A DNA stretch of 64,000 bases from Microbacterium sp. SZ1 (GCF_002362255.1 NZ_LPVV01000004.1:62001-126000); one strand, 5' to 3'. Shown: positions 41,684-50,296, counted from the stretch's first letter. Made by a program: numbers and translations. The notes: generated by a model from the letters alone, not told the origin.

Positions 41684-43372
41684 TCAGCGGGAGCGGCGAC
41701 CGACTCCCGCGAAGACGGCGTGCAGCAGTGGGAGCCCCGAGACGCAGATCAGCGTGATGCCGAGCGGCTCGAGCGACGGTACGAGCAGCGCCCCGCCGAC
41801 GAGCATCGCCGCGAACAGCACGCCCGATCCGATGCGCCGTGCGATGCCCTCGAGCCGGTCGAGGCGGCGTTCCAGGCGCGACGTGTCGAACGTGACCGTC
41901 CCCGCGTCGACGCGGGAGATGATCGCGTCGATCCGCTTCGGCAGGCGATAGGTGATCGCGGCGGTCTCCATCGCCTGGTCCGCCATGTCACGCATGAGGC
42001 CGCTGCTCTCCTCGCGCAGCAGTCGCCCGGCGTACGGCTCCGCGGCATCCCACACGTTGAAGTCGGGGTCGAGGCTCGAGCACATGCCTGAGGTCAGCGA
42101 CACCGCCCGGATGAGCAGCAGCATGTTCTCGGGCAGCTGCAGCGGGAGCGAGCGCACCATGTCGCCGAATTCGTTCGCGAAGTCGGCGAACTCGCGCGGG
42201 TCGACCTTCGCGAGCTCGGCGAATCCCATGCCGCCGAAGCGGGCGAACAGGGCGGTGAGCGCTCGTTCGAGCTCGCCCGTGTCGGCCGACGGCAGCAGCA
42301 CGCCGATCTCCTGCGCGGCGGCGACGAGCCCGTGACTGTCGCGCGCGGTCACGGCGATGAGCAGCGTGCGCAGACCGGCGCGGAGGTTGGCGGGCACCTC
42401 GGCCATCATCCCGAAGTCGATGAACGTGAGTCGGAAGCCGGCCGGCAACGACGCGTCCGGGGTGACGAAGATGTTGCCGGGGTGCGGGTCGGCATGCACG
42501 AAGCTGTGCGTGAACACCTGGTCGAACATGACCTCGGCGAACGCGTCCGCCACGGCGGAGGGGTCGATGCCGGCCGCGCGCAGAGCATCCGTGTCGTTGA
42601 TCTTGATGGCGGTCACGTCGGAGAGGGTAAGCACCCGCCGGGTCGACCTCTCCCAGACGATCTCTGGGGCGTCGATGCGCGGATCGTCGGCGAAGTTCTC
42701 CCGGAAGCGCTCGGCACTCCCCGCCTCGTGCAGGTAGTCGATCTCCTCGAAGCTCGTCGCGGCGAACTCCTCGACGAGGGCTGGCGCGTCGACCCGGTCC
42801 GACACGAAGCGCACCCGCATCGCCCACCGCGAGACTCGGCGCAGGGCGGCGAGGTCGACCGCGACGATCTCGTCGATGCCCGGCCGCTGCACCTTCACGA
42901 CGACGTCGCGGAGGCCGGTGTCTGCGGCATCCTGATCCGACAGCCGGGCGCGATGCGCCTGGCCGAGGGATGCCGCGGCGACGGGCGTCTCGTCGAACGA
43001 GGCGAAAACGCTGGCCAGCGGGGCTCCGAGCTCGCTCTCGGCCACGCGTCGGATGTCGGGGAAGGGGACGGGCGGAACTTCATCCTGAAGTCCTTCGAGT
43101 TCCTTCGTGATCTCAGGGGGCAGCACGTCGAGGCGAGACGACATGAACTGCCCGACCTTGATCATCAGGCCGCCGAGGTCGACGGCGAGGGTGTGGAACC
43201 GTCGTGCGAAGCGCTGCATGCGCGGCCCGCGGGTCCGCTCGGCGATGCGGGTGAGTCCGAACCGTGGGAGCACGAGTTCGAACCACCAGATCGCGATGAA
43301 CTCGCGGGCCGCGAACGACACGATGCGGCGGTAGCGGGCGCGGTGGGCGCCCTGCGCCGCGGCATCCGTCAT
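41684..43372 (-). CDS. AarF/UbiB/ABC1-family atypical kinase
   Basis: A 562-residue protein of the ABC1 kinase family: KVGQFMSSRLDVLPPEI, ATPVAAASLGQAHRARL-type AAS motif, HADPHPGNIFV and LTFIDFGMMAEV as the catalytic core. Two membrane segments close the C terminus (GVLFAAMLVGGALLVPSL and ITLICVSGLPLLHAVFAGV). Relatives support ubiquinone or other isoprenoid-lipid biosynthesis; in menaquinone-using actinobacteria the role is not settled. The start is ATG 43372, 23 bp from the PadR gene end. Confidence 0.85.
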   Translation of the reverse strand: MTDAAAQGAHRARYRRIVSFAAREFIAIWWFELVLPRFGLTRIAERTRGPRMQRFARRFHTLAVDLGGLMIKVGQFMSSRLDVLPPEITKELEGLQDEVPPVPFPDIRRVAESELGAPLASVFASFDETPVAAASLGQAHRARLSDQDAADTGLRDVVVKVQRPGIDEIVAVDLAALRRVSRWAMRVRFVSDRVDAPALVEEFAATSFEEIDYLHEAGSAERFRENFADDPRIDAPEIVWERSTRRVLTLSDVTAIKINDTDALRAAGIDPSAVADAFAEVMFDQVFTHSFVHADPHPGNIFVTPDASLPAGFRLTFIDFGMMAEVPANLRAGLRTLLIAVTARDSHGLVAAAQEIGVLLPSADTGELERALTALFARFGGMGFAELAKVDPREFADFANEFGDMVRSLPLQLPENMLLLIRAVSLTSGMCSSLDPDFNVWDAAEPYAGRLLREESSGLMRDMADQAMETAAITYRLPKRIDAIISRVDAGTVTFDTSRLERRLDRLEGIARRIGSGVLFAAMLVGGALLVPSLEPLGITLICVSGLPLLHAVFAGVGRRSR

Positions 43373-43395
43373 CGATGGTTCCCGTTCGTTCGCGT

Positions 43396-44019
43396 TCAGT
43401 CCTGAGCGAGGATCGTGTACAGCCTACGGCGGGCCTCGTCGAGCACGTCGATGGCCTGCTGCACCTGCTCGGGGCTGCCGCTGCGGCCGACCTGGGCGGC
43501 GGCGGCCGCGAGGTCGACACCGGCCTTCGGCAGCGCGGAGAACCGCGGGTCGTTGCGGTGGCCGTCCTTGGTGGAGCTGGACTCCCACGGCGCGCGGGTC
43601 TCGGTCGACTCCGAGGCGACGGCGCGACCGGCCTCGGTGAGCGAGTAGGTCTTGCGACCGTTCTGCTCCTCGGCCTCGATCAGACCCTCGTCGGCGAGCA
43701 GCTGCAGCGTCGGGTAGACCGAACCCGCGCTGGGCTTCCACGATCCGTTGCTGCGCTCGGCGATCTCGCTGATGATCTGGTAGCCGTGCATGGGGCGCTC
43801 CGCGAGGAGCGAGAGCACGGCGGTGCGGACGTCGCCGCGCGCCATGCGCGTCCCACCGCTGGGGCGCTGCTGGTCGAACGACTTGCGGAGCTGGTCGAGC
43901 GCGTCGAAGATCGCGCCGGCCGGGCCGTTGGGGCCGCCGAGTCCGCCGGACCCGAAGATGCCGCCGAGCGGGTTCTCGCCGCCGTTCGAGCCGGAACCGA
44001 AGGGGAATGCGTTGTTCAT
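43396..44019 (-). CDS. PadR-family transcriptional regulator
   Basis: A 207-residue regulator. The first ~55 residues are Gly/Pro/Asn-rich and probably flexible. The winged helix follows (RGDVRTAVLSLLAERPMHGYQIISEI, then SAGSVYPTLQLLADEGLIEAEEQNGRKTYSLTEAG). A C-terminal helical part forms the dimer. The start is ATG 44019 behind GGGAGG; the frame stays open far upstream without support. A perfect palindrome stands 44 bp upstream, so autorepression is likely. Confidence 0.87.
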   Translation of the reverse strand: MNNAFPFGSGSNGGENPLGGIFGSGGLGGPNGPAGAIFDALDQLRKSFDQQRPSGGTRMARGDVRTAVLSLLAERPMHGYQIISEIAERSNGSWKPSAGSVYPTLQLLADEGLIEAEEQNGRKTYSLTEAGRAVASESTETRAPWESSSTKDGHRNDPRFSALPKAGVDLAAAAAQVGRSGSPEQVQQAIDVLDEARRRLYTILAQD

Positions 44020-44062
44020 GATGACCTCCCAGTGCTGATGGTGGAGCTGGTGAGCGATAGTC

Positions 44063-44076
44063 AACGATATATCGTT
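44063..44076. promoter_or_regulatory. PadR-type operator palindrome
   Basis: AACGATATATCGTT is a perfect 14-bp palindrome upstream of the padR ATG (44019, minus). Its AT-rich core and position fit a PadR autoregulatory site. Confidence 0.55.
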
Positions 44077-44159
44077 AAGCCTGGATGCGGGGTGGGAGTT
44101 CCGGTGTTCGCGAAGGGGCGCCTGTGTGCAGCGCTCGCCGCCCTGCATGCCCGAAACAC

Positions 44160-44196
44160 GGATGCAGGTCCGACGGGCCCAGAACGACCTGCATCC
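44160..44196. repeat. 11-bp inverted repeat between padR and the glycosyltransferase
   Basis: GGATGCAGGTC (44160-44170) pairs with GACCTGCATCC (44186-44196) in the divergent intergenic region 44020-44292. It lies well upstream of both genes and could be a palindromic repeat or a regulator site. Nothing else is seen in the region besides the PadR palindrome. Confidence 0.4.
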
Positions 44197-44292
44197 GTTC
44201 TTCCGACCTGCAGGTGGGTCGTGACTGCACGTCGGGTGACCCATGGCAACCCCCGTGCGCATCCATAGCCGACACTGATTGACTGCTGCCCG

Positions 44293-45864
44293 ATGTCGAC
44301 AGTGTCCGAAGATCCCCAGTCCCCTCCCGCCGAGTCGGTGCGCGTGAGCGTGGTCGTGCCCGTGTTCAACCCGAACGAGGCGTTCGACGAGCTCATCGCC
44401 TCGCTCGACCGGCAGACCCTCGACCGCTCGCAGTTCGAGGTGCTGCTGTGCGACGACGGGTCCGACGAGCAGACCAGGGAGCGACTGGCCAAGGTCGAGA
44501 GCACCCGGCCGTACGTGCGGGTGCTGTACCTGCCGCATTCCGGATGGCCGGGCACTCCGCGCAACGAGGGCGTCGCCGCGGCGCGCGGCCGCTACGTGCA
44601 GTTCGTCGATCAAGACGACTGGCTGTTCGAGTCGGCGCTCGAGGCCCTGTGCGACTACGCCGACGAGCACGGCTCCGACGTCGTCGTGGGCAAGGAGGTC
44701 GGGATCGGCCGCCCGCTGCCGCGCCGCATCTATCGCCGGGACGTGCCAGACGCGAAGCTCGGCGAGGACCCGCTTCTCGAGATGCTCACGCCGCACAAGA
44801 TGTTCCGCACGGCGTTCCTGCGCGAGAAGCAGGTGCGCTTCCCCGACGGCAAGGTGCGCCTCGAGGACCATCTCTTCGTGATGCGCGCGTACTTCGAGGC
44901 GAGCACGATCTCGATCCTCGGGAGCGTCCCCTGCTACGCGTGGGTGAAGCGCTCCGGCAGTGCGAGCTCGTCGCGGATCGACCCGGACTCGTACTTCCCG
45001 CACCTCGAGGCCGTGCTCGATCTGGTCGAGCGGTACACGGAGCCTGGGCGCCTGCGCGACCGCCTGCTGCGGCACTGGTTCCGCGGCAAGATCCTCAAGC
45101 GCGTGTCGGGCAAGCGGATGGTCGGATACCCCGCCGAGTACCGCACCCGGCTGCTCGACGCCGTGATCCCGATCGTGCAGCGCCGGTTCGGACCGGGCGT
45201 CGACGCGGGACTCGCCTTCCCGCAGCGCATCCGGGCCGCGCTGCTGCGCGCCGACCGACGCGGCGACCTGGTGGCGTTCGCCCGGTTCGAGAAGGAGATG
45301 AAGTGCCGGGTCGCGGTGACCTCGGCATCCTGGTCGCGCGGTGGCGGTCTGAGCCTCGGCCTGCGAGTGGAGATCACGCGCGACGGACAGGATGCGCTCG
45401 TGTTCGACGACGGCACGTTGACGTCGCTTCCCGTGCCGATGGACGGGCTGCCGACGGGACTTCTCGAAGCAGGACGCGAGCTGCGCAACGACCGGATCGA
45501 GCTCGTGCTGGCGCCGGCGGACGGCGAGGTGCGCCACCTGGCGACGGCATCGCTGCGCGGGCGCTCGACGGCCACCCTGGCGGTCGACCCCCTGCGAGTG
45601 TTCGGCCCGGACGACGAGGCGCGCGAGGCGCGGATCGTCGCCAAGGTGCGGCGCGCGGGATGGACCTTCGAGGTGCCGCTGACATCGGATGCGGCGACGC
45701 TGGCCGGAGCGGGGCGCTCGCCGCTGCTCGCCGGGCGCACCTGCACTCCGGTCGCGGCCCGCGGCGGCGCGGTCGAGCTTCGTCGGGTCTGGCCCGGGGG
45801 TCGCTTCAAGGACCTGGCGGGTCGGGCGGTGCGTCGGATGCGCAGTCGCGCGCGGGGGCGCTGA
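44293..45864 (+). CDS. family 2 glycosyltransferase
   Basis: A 523-residue GT-A enzyme: RVSVVVPVFNPNEAFDELIASLDRQTL, LLCDDGSDEQTRERL, and YVQFVDQDDWLFESALEAL with the DxD-like metal site. The C-terminal ~200 residues are a beta-rich domain (LRVEITRDGQDALVFDDGTL) often found in surface-polysaccharide or teichoic-acid-type transferases. No membrane segment is evident. No polysaccharide operon surrounds it, so the acceptor is unknown. The start is ATG 44293. Confidence 0.85.
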   Translation: MSTVSEDPQSPPAESVRVSVVVPVFNPNEAFDELIASLDRQTLDRSQFEVLLCDDGSDEQTRERLAKVESTRPYVRVLYLPHSGWPGTPRNEGVAAARGRYVQFVDQDDWLFESALEALCDYADEHGSDVVVGKEVGIGRPLPRRIYRRDVPDAKLGEDPLLEMLTPHKMFRTAFLREKQVRFPDGKVRLEDHLFVMRAYFEASTISILGSVPCYAWVKRSGSASSSRIDPDSYFPHLEAVLDLVERYTEPGRLRDRLLRHWFRGKILKRVSGKRMVGYPAEYRTRLLDAVIPIVQRRFGPGVDAGLAFPQRIRAALLRADRRGDLVAFARFEKEMKCRVAVTSASWSRGGGLSLGLRVEITRDGQDALVFDDGTLTSLPVPMDGLPTGLLEAGRELRNDRIELVLAPADGEVRHLATASLRGRSTATLAVDPLRVFGPDDEAREARIVAKVRRAGWTFEVPLTSDAATLAGAGRSPLLAGRTCTPVAARGGAVELRRVWPGGRFKDLAGRAVRRMRSRARGR

Positions 45865-45972
45865 GGCGCGTCATCCGCCCGAGCCTGCATGCCGGCTCGC
45901 TGCGTGTCGTCTCGGTCGACTTCGTCGTCCTCGCGCAACGACCGGATGCCGCGTGGCGCCGCCTCGCGAGTC

Positions 45973-46000
45973 GTCGTTGAGCGAGCGAAGCGAGACGAAA
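45973..46000. repeat. dispersed REP-like repeat copy
   Basis: GTCGTTGAGCGAGCGAAGC followed by GAGACGAAA, in the convergent gap between the glycosyltransferase and map. The same unit recurs at 56098-56184, 57772-57902 and 59333-59416. Confidence 0.6.
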
Positions 46001-46021
46001 AGCGGCCGGACCGACGTGGGC

Positions 46022-46792
46022 TCACCGCGGCAGGGTGAGCACCTCGGCACCGGTGTCGGTGATGGCGATGGTGTGCTCGGTGTGGGCCGTGCGGCATCCG
46101 GTGGCGCTGCGCAGGGTCCAGCCGTCGGCGTCGATGACGAGTTCGTCGGTGTCGGCCATGACCCACGGCTCGAGAGCGAGCAGCAGGCCGGGGCGCAGGC
46201 GGTAGCCGCGACCGGGGCGTCCGTCGTTCGCGACATGCGGATCCTGGTGCATCGTCGATCCGATGCCGTGGCCGCCGAACTCGAGGTTGACCGCGTACCC
46301 CGCATCGGTCAGCACCGAGCCGATCGCGTGCGACAGATCCCCGATCCGCGCGTCAGGCCCGGCCGCGGCGATCCCGGCGGCGAGCGCTCGCTCGGTCGCA
46401 TCGATGAGAGCGAGATCCTCGGATGCCGCGGGCTCGCCGACCATGAAGCTGATCGCCGCGTCGGCCGCGATGCCGCGGAGCTTCACGGCGAGGTCGAGCG
46501 TCAGGAGGTCGCCGTCGGCGAGGGCGCGGTCATGCGGCATCCCGTGCAGGACCGCGTCGTTCACGGCGGTGCAGACGTAGTGGCCGAAGGGTCCGCGGCC
46601 GAAGGACGGGGCGTAGTCGACGTAGCAGGACTCGGCTCCGGCATCCTCGATCAGCTCCTTGGTCCAGCGATCGAGGTCGAGCAGGTTCACGCCGACCGTG
46701 GCGCGGTGCTTGAGGGTCTGCAGGATGCCGCCGACGAGCGCGCCGGTGTCGCGCGCCCGCTCGAGCTGGTCATGGTTGAGGATCTCGATCAT
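46022..46792 (-). CDS. map: type I methionine aminopeptidase
   Basis: Removes the initiator methionine from new proteins. The 256-residue enzyme shows VNDAVLHGMP, the metal ligands in LLTLDLAVKLRGIAADAA, GHGIGSTMHQDPHV, LALEPWV and TEHTI. The length matches type Ia enzymes without an N-terminal extension. Since actinobacteria often have two map genes, this may be the extra copy: it is not next to adk or secY but beside an Xre regulator. Confidence 0.9.
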   Translation of the reverse strand: MIEILNHDQLERARDTGALVGGILQTLKHRATVGVNLLDLDRWTKELIEDAGAESCYVDYAPSFGRGPFGHYVCTAVNDAVLHGMPHDRALADGDLLTLDLAVKLRGIAADAAISFMVGEPAASEDLALIDATERALAAGIAAAGPDARIGDLSHAIGSVLTDAGYAVNLEFGGHGIGSTMHQDPHVANDGRPGRGYRLRPGLLLALEPWVMADTDELVIDADGWTLRSATGCRTAHTEHTIAITDTGAEVLTLPR

Positions 46793-46818
46793 GTGCCGCG
46801 CCGTCCGTCGTTACGATA

Positions 46819-46865
46819 ACTATCCCGGTAATACTATCCCGGTAATACTATCCCGGTATTACTAT
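46819..46865. repeat. three 14-bp tandem repeats in the map/Xre divergent region
   Basis: ACTATCCCGGTAAT occurs twice (46819-46832, 46833-46846), then ACTATCCCGGTATT (46847-46860), then a partial ACTAT. Exact 14-bp spacing places the sites on changing faces of the helix. They lie between map (start 46792, minus) and the Xre gene (start 46872), and look like iterated operator half-sites. TACTAT at 46860-46865 could also be the Xre -10, 6 bp before its ATG. Confidence 0.65.
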
Positions 46866-46871
46866 GGGTGC

Positions 46872-47147
46872 ATGATGGTCCGCCTTCCCTTGAGCCCTGC
46901 CGAGGTCGAGCGCGGCGAGCGCCTCGGCGCCCTGCTGCGTCGCGCGCGGGGCGAGCGATCGATGCTGAGCGTCGCCCTCGACGCCGGCGTCTCGCCCGAG
47001 ACGCTGCGCAAGATCGAGTCGGGCCGCGTGGCCACGCCGGCGTTCTCGACGATCGCCGCCATCGCCGGGGTGCTGCACCTGTCGCTCGATGCGGTGTGGG
47101 CCGAGATCGAGCCGCCGCGGGGCGTACGCGGCCGGGTCGCCTCCTGA
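46872..47147 (+). CDS. Xre-family HTH regulator
   Basis: A 91-residue protein with one Cro/CI-type HTH: LGALLRRARGERSMLSVALDAGVSPETLRKIESGRVATPAFSTIAAIAGVL. The start is ATG 46872 (a second ATG follows at once); no ribosome site, and a TACTAT box 6 bp upstream suggests a leaderless message. It is likely the protein that binds the tandem repeats just upstream, controlling itself and perhaps map. The SDR gene begins 1 bp after its stop. Confidence 0.82.
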   Translation: MMVRLPLSPAEVERGERLGALLRRARGERSMLSVALDAGVSPETLRKIESGRVATPAFSTIAAIAGVLHLSLDAVWAEIEPPRGVRGRVAS

Positions 47148-47148
47148 C

Positions 47149-47907
47149 ATGGCGAACGCTCTCGTCACGGGCGCGTCGCGCGGCATCGGTCGCGCCGTGG
47201 CGCAGGCCTTCGCGCGCCGCGGCGATCGCGTGGTCGTGCACTACGGCACGGATCGCGCCGCCGCCGAGCAGACCCTCGCGTCGCTCGACGGCTCGGGCCA
47301 CGCGATCGTCGGCGGAGACCTCGGCGACCCCGCGGGTGCGCAGAACGTGGTGGATGCCGCGGTCGCGGCGCTCGGCTCGCTCAACATCCTGGTGAACAAT
47401 GCCGCCGTGGCACCGAGCGCGGCGAACGAGCACAGGGTCGACTCCGCGTCATTCGAGGACTGGCAGCAGGCATGGTCGTCGATGGTCGCCGTGAACCTCG
47501 TCGGCGCCTCGAACGTGACGACGCTCGTCGCGCAGCACATGATCGCGCAGGGCGGCGGCGGCGCGATCGTGAACATCGGGTCGCGCGGGGCATTCCGGGG
47601 CGAGCCGGACCACCCCGCCTACGCGGCGACGAAGGCGGGCCTGCAGGCGCTCGGGCAGTCGCTCGCCCTCGTGCTCGCGCCGCACGGCATCTCGGTGACC
47701 TCGGTCGCTCCGGGCATGATCGCCACCGAGCGGCAGGCGCCGAAACTCGAGGGGGCCGGTGGCGACGGCATCCGCGGGCAGAGCCCGTTCGATCGGGTGG
47801 GCACCCCGGAAGAGGTGGCCGCGGCCGTGGCGTACCTCACCTCGCCGGAAGCCGTGTGGGCATCCGGCACGGTGCTCGACCTGAACGGGGCGTCGTACTT
47901 CCGCTGA
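47149..47907 (+). CDS. short-chain dehydrogenase/reductase
   Basis: A 252-residue classical SDR: LVTGASRGIGRAVAQAF (NAD(P) site), NILVNNAA, IVNIGSRGAF, and the catalytic YAATKAG. The end LDLNGASYFR is typical. The Arg-containing early region suggests NADPH preference (FabG-like). The substrate is unknown. It starts right after the Xre gene, so the two are probably one transcript. The start is ATG 47149. Confidence 0.85.
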   Translation: MANALVTGASRGIGRAVAQAFARRGDRVVVHYGTDRAAAEQTLASLDGSGHAIVGGDLGDPAGAQNVVDAAVAALGSLNILVNNAAVAPSAANEHRVDSASFEDWQQAWSSMVAVNLVGASNVTTLVAQHMIAQGGGGAIVNIGSRGAFRGEPDHPAYAATKAGLQALGQSLALVLAPHGISVTSVAPGMIATERQAPKLEGAGGDGIRGQSPFDRVGTPEEVAAAVAYLTSPEAVWASGTVLDLNGASYFR

Positions 47908-47941
47908 GGCCAGTTGGTTGCCTGCGCTTGCCTCGGCCTTA

Positions 47942-48007
47942 TGCGCTTCCCTCGGATGTATTGCCTGGATGCGGCCGCGGGAAGCGCATCTCTCCGAGGG
48001 AAGCGCA
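47942..48007. repeat. 15-bp perfect inverted repeat downstream of the SDR gene
   Basis: TGCGCTTCCCTCGGA (47942-47956) pairs with TCCGAGGGAAGCGCA (47993-48007); an inner GGAAGCGCA copy sits at 47980-47988. It lies between convergent genes ending at 47907 (+) and 48106 (-) and may act as terminator or as a palindromic repeat. A CCTGCGACGCGAG segment at 48057 recurs at 49907. Confidence 0.5.
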
Positions 48008-48105
48008 CGCACACGGGTCGCAGGTGTGCGTCCGCGTCGCATATCCGCGGCTGATTCCTGCGACGCGAGCGCGATTCTGCGACGGCAGGGCGAGCGGATG
48101 CCGCG

Positions 48106-48411
48106 TCAGCCGCGCAGCACGGAGTCGAGCAGCCCCGGGAAGAGGGCGTCGAGGTCATCGCGGCGCAGTGTCAGCATCCGTCGCCGCCCGTTCGGTTCGT
48201 TGCGGATGACCCCGGCCTCACGTAGCACCTTCATGAAGTGCGACTTGGTCGACTTCGGCAGGTTGGGATCGGCGGCGTGGCAGGCGGCCATGTCGAGCGG
48301 GCCGTCGGCGAGCTGCCGCGCGATGGCGAGGCGCTCGGGGTCGCTGAGGGCGAAGAGCACGTCCGTGAGCTGGATGTCGGAGCGCTCGGGATGCGGCAGA
48401 TCACCAGGCAT
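48106..48411 (-). CDS. ArsR-family repressor
   Basis: A 101-residue winged helix: FALSDPERLAIARQLADG, then DPNLPKSTKSHFMKVLREAGVIRNEPNGRRRML. The recognition region (KSTKSHFMKVL) resembles ArsR members that control MFS exporters. The start ATG 48411 abuts an operator-like palindrome. It diverges from the MFS gene at 48494, so it probably represses that gene and itself. Confidence 0.82.
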   Translation of the reverse strand: MPGDLPHPERSDIQLTDVLFALSDPERLAIARQLADGPLDMAACHAADPNLPKSTKSHFMKVLREAGVIRNEPNGRRRMLTLRRDDLDALFPGLLDSVLRG

Positions 48412-48479
48412 GGTTCGAGAATAGTTGAACAATCGCGCGATGGCGAGTACGCTCGCCAAGGTTCGATGATTCTCGAACC
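48412..48479. promoter_or_regulatory. two operators between the ArsR and MFS genes
   Basis: GGTTCGATGATTCTCGAACC (48460-48479) has perfect 7-bp arms and 6 central bases. GGTTCGAGAATAGTTGAACA (48412-48431) is an imperfect copy with the same spacing. They flank the divergent promoters, with centres 48 bp apart. Confidence 0.6.
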
Positions 48480-48493
48480 GAACAGGAGTCCCC

Positions 48494-49720
48494 ATGACCA
48501 CCGCGCCGGTCGCCACGTCCACCACGACGGATGCCGATGCCGCACCGCGCATCCGCCGACACCGTTTCGGTTTCGCCCTCGCGATCGTCGCGCAGATCGC
48601 GATGATGACCGGCGCGAGCGCGCCGTCGCCGTTCTATCCGGTGCTCGCGGCCGAGATCGGGTTCGATGCGATCGTCATCAGCGCCGTCTTCGCGGTGTAC
48701 GCGATCGCGCTGCTGCTCGCGCTGCTCGCCGCCGGGTCGCTGTCCGACCACGTCGGTCGGCGCCCGGTGGCGATCGGCGGATTCCTGCTGCTCGCCGCGA
48801 GCATGCTGCTGTTCTGGCATGCGGATACGGTCGCGACGCTCATGCTCGCCCGCATCCTGCAGGGCGCCGCGAGCGGGGTGCTCATCTCGACGCTCTCCGC
48901 TGCCGCCCTCGACCTCGCGCCGCACGGACGCGCCAGGACCGCCGCCCTCTGGAACGCCCTCAGTCCTGGCATCGGCCTCGCGCTCGGCGCCCTGCTCGCC
49001 GGCATCGCGCTCGATCTCACGCCCGCCGCGCTGCTCGACGTGTTCGCTCCCCTCACGGTGATCTACGTCATCCTCGCCGCACTGTTCTTCGTGGCGCCGG
49101 AGACCGCGCCGCTGCGGGCGGGAGCCTGGGCCTCGCTGCGATTCCGGCTGTCGGTGCCGTCGGCCGTGCGCGGCGACTTCTGGCGCGGAGCGCCGGCGAT
49201 CATCGCGGGGTGGGCCACGGGCGGACTCTTCCTCTCGCTCGGCGCGACCATCGTGCGCAGCGAGCTCGGCGAAGAGGCGCACACCTGGCAGGGGCTCTCG
49301 GTCGCGATGCTCGCGGGCGTCGGCGCGATCACGGCGTTCGCGTTCCGCCACCGCTCCCCTCGGACGTCGGTGATCTTCGGCACGGCCGCGCTCGCCGTCG
49401 GTACGGCGCTCTCGCTCGTGGCCCTGGCCGTCGGATCGCTGCCCTGCTACCTCGCGGTCACGGCCATCACCGGCATGGGATTCGGCACCGCCTTCTCGGG
49501 CGTGGTCGCATCGCTGGCACCGCGCATCCCGGCGACCGAGCGTGCCGACGCCTTCGCCGTGATCTACGTGCTCGCGTATCTCGCTTTCGCCGTGCCCGCG
49601 GTCGTCGCCGGCATGCTCGTCGGCGTCTTCGGTTTGGGAGCCGTGTGCGTCGGGTACGGCGCTGTCGTCATGCTGCTCGCCGTGATCGCGCTCGTACTGC
49701 GCGTGCGCCGGGGCGCGTAG
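48494..49720 (+). CDS. MFS exporter
   Basis: A 408-residue major facilitator with twelve membrane segments. AAGSLSDHVGRRPVAIGG is the loop 2-3 motif of drug/proton antiporters. The start ATG 48494 follows ACAGGAG. Its promoter carries the ArsR operators, so an inducible efflux function is likely; the compound is unknown. Confidence 0.85.
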   Translation: MTTAPVATSTTTDADAAPRIRRHRFGFALAIVAQIAMMTGASAPSPFYPVLAAEIGFDAIVISAVFAVYAIALLLALLAAGSLSDHVGRRPVAIGGFLLLAASMLLFWHADTVATLMLARILQGAASGVLISTLSAAALDLAPHGRARTAALWNALSPGIGLALGALLAGIALDLTPAALLDVFAPLTVIYVILAALFFVAPETAPLRAGAWASLRFRLSVPSAVRGDFWRGAPAIIAGWATGGLFLSLGATIVRSELGEEAHTWQGLSVAMLAGVGAITAFAFRHRSPRTSVIFGTAALAVGTALSLVALAVGSLPCYLAVTAITGMGFGTAFSGVVASLAPRIPATERADAFAVIYVLAYLAFAVPAVVAGMLVGVFGLGAVCVGYGAVVMLLAVIALVLRVRRGA

Positions 49721-49762
49721 GGGCTGCGGGCTCCTGCACCCCGCGCCCGCCCCTGCCCACGC

Positions 49763-49835
49763 ATTGCAGGAGATCTCACCCACTGCAGGAGCATCCGCCC
49801 CGGAATCTCCTTCGTAACGCGCGAACTCCTGCAAT
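49763..49835. repeat. 73-bp palindromic repeat, copy 1
   Basis: Starts ATTGCAGGAG and ends CTCCTGCAAT, so the outer 10 bp are inverted. Inside are a second CTGCAGGAGCATCCGC and GGAATCTCC. Equal in length to copies 2 and 3. Confidence 0.7.
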
Positions 49836-50049
49836 AAGGGGCGTGGCACCGGCTGCGTCGCACTTGTACACCCGTGTCGCAGGGTCGCGCCAGATCCCTG
49901 CGACGCGAGGGCGAATCTGCGACCGCAGATCCGCGGGATGCGCTACTCCGCAGGACGGCAGACGGCGGAAGCAGGATGCCGGATGCCGAGCGCGACAGCA
50001 CCTCGCGCCAGTGCCCCCGCCCGCACGCGCCTCTTGCCCCGACACACGC

Positions 50050-50122
50050 AATGCAGGAAATCTCACGCGATGCAGGAGCATCCGCTCCGGAATCTCCCTC
50101 GAAAGGCGCGAACTCCTGCAAT
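50050..50122. repeat. 73-bp palindromic repeat, copy 2
   Basis: Same layout as copy 1 (AATGCAGGAAATCTCACG... to CTCCTGCAAT), with scattered base changes and an intact TGCAGGAGCATCCGCTCCGG core. Confidence 0.7.
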
Positions 50123-50223
50123 ACGCGTGCGGGCATGACGTCGGATGCCGGATGCCCGGGGCCACCGCACCCGGCGCCCGTTCTCCACTCGAGCCCGCAC
50201 GCGCCCCTGCCCCGCTCGCACAC

Positions 50224-50296
50224 ATTGCAGGAGATCACACGCACTGCAGGAGCATCCGCTCAGGAATCTCCTGCGTAACGCGCGAACTCCTGCAAG
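50224..50296. repeat. 73-bp palindromic repeat, copy 3
   Basis: Same layout (ATTGCAGGAGATCACACGC... to CTCCTGCAAG). It differs from copy 1 at only a few places. It lies ~110 bp before the DUF2975 gene. Confidence 0.7.

Noticed and set aside
49763..50296. CRISPR array
   Set aside because: Only three 73-bp units, with unequal 214- and 101-bp gaps and internal palindromes; no cas genes nearby.
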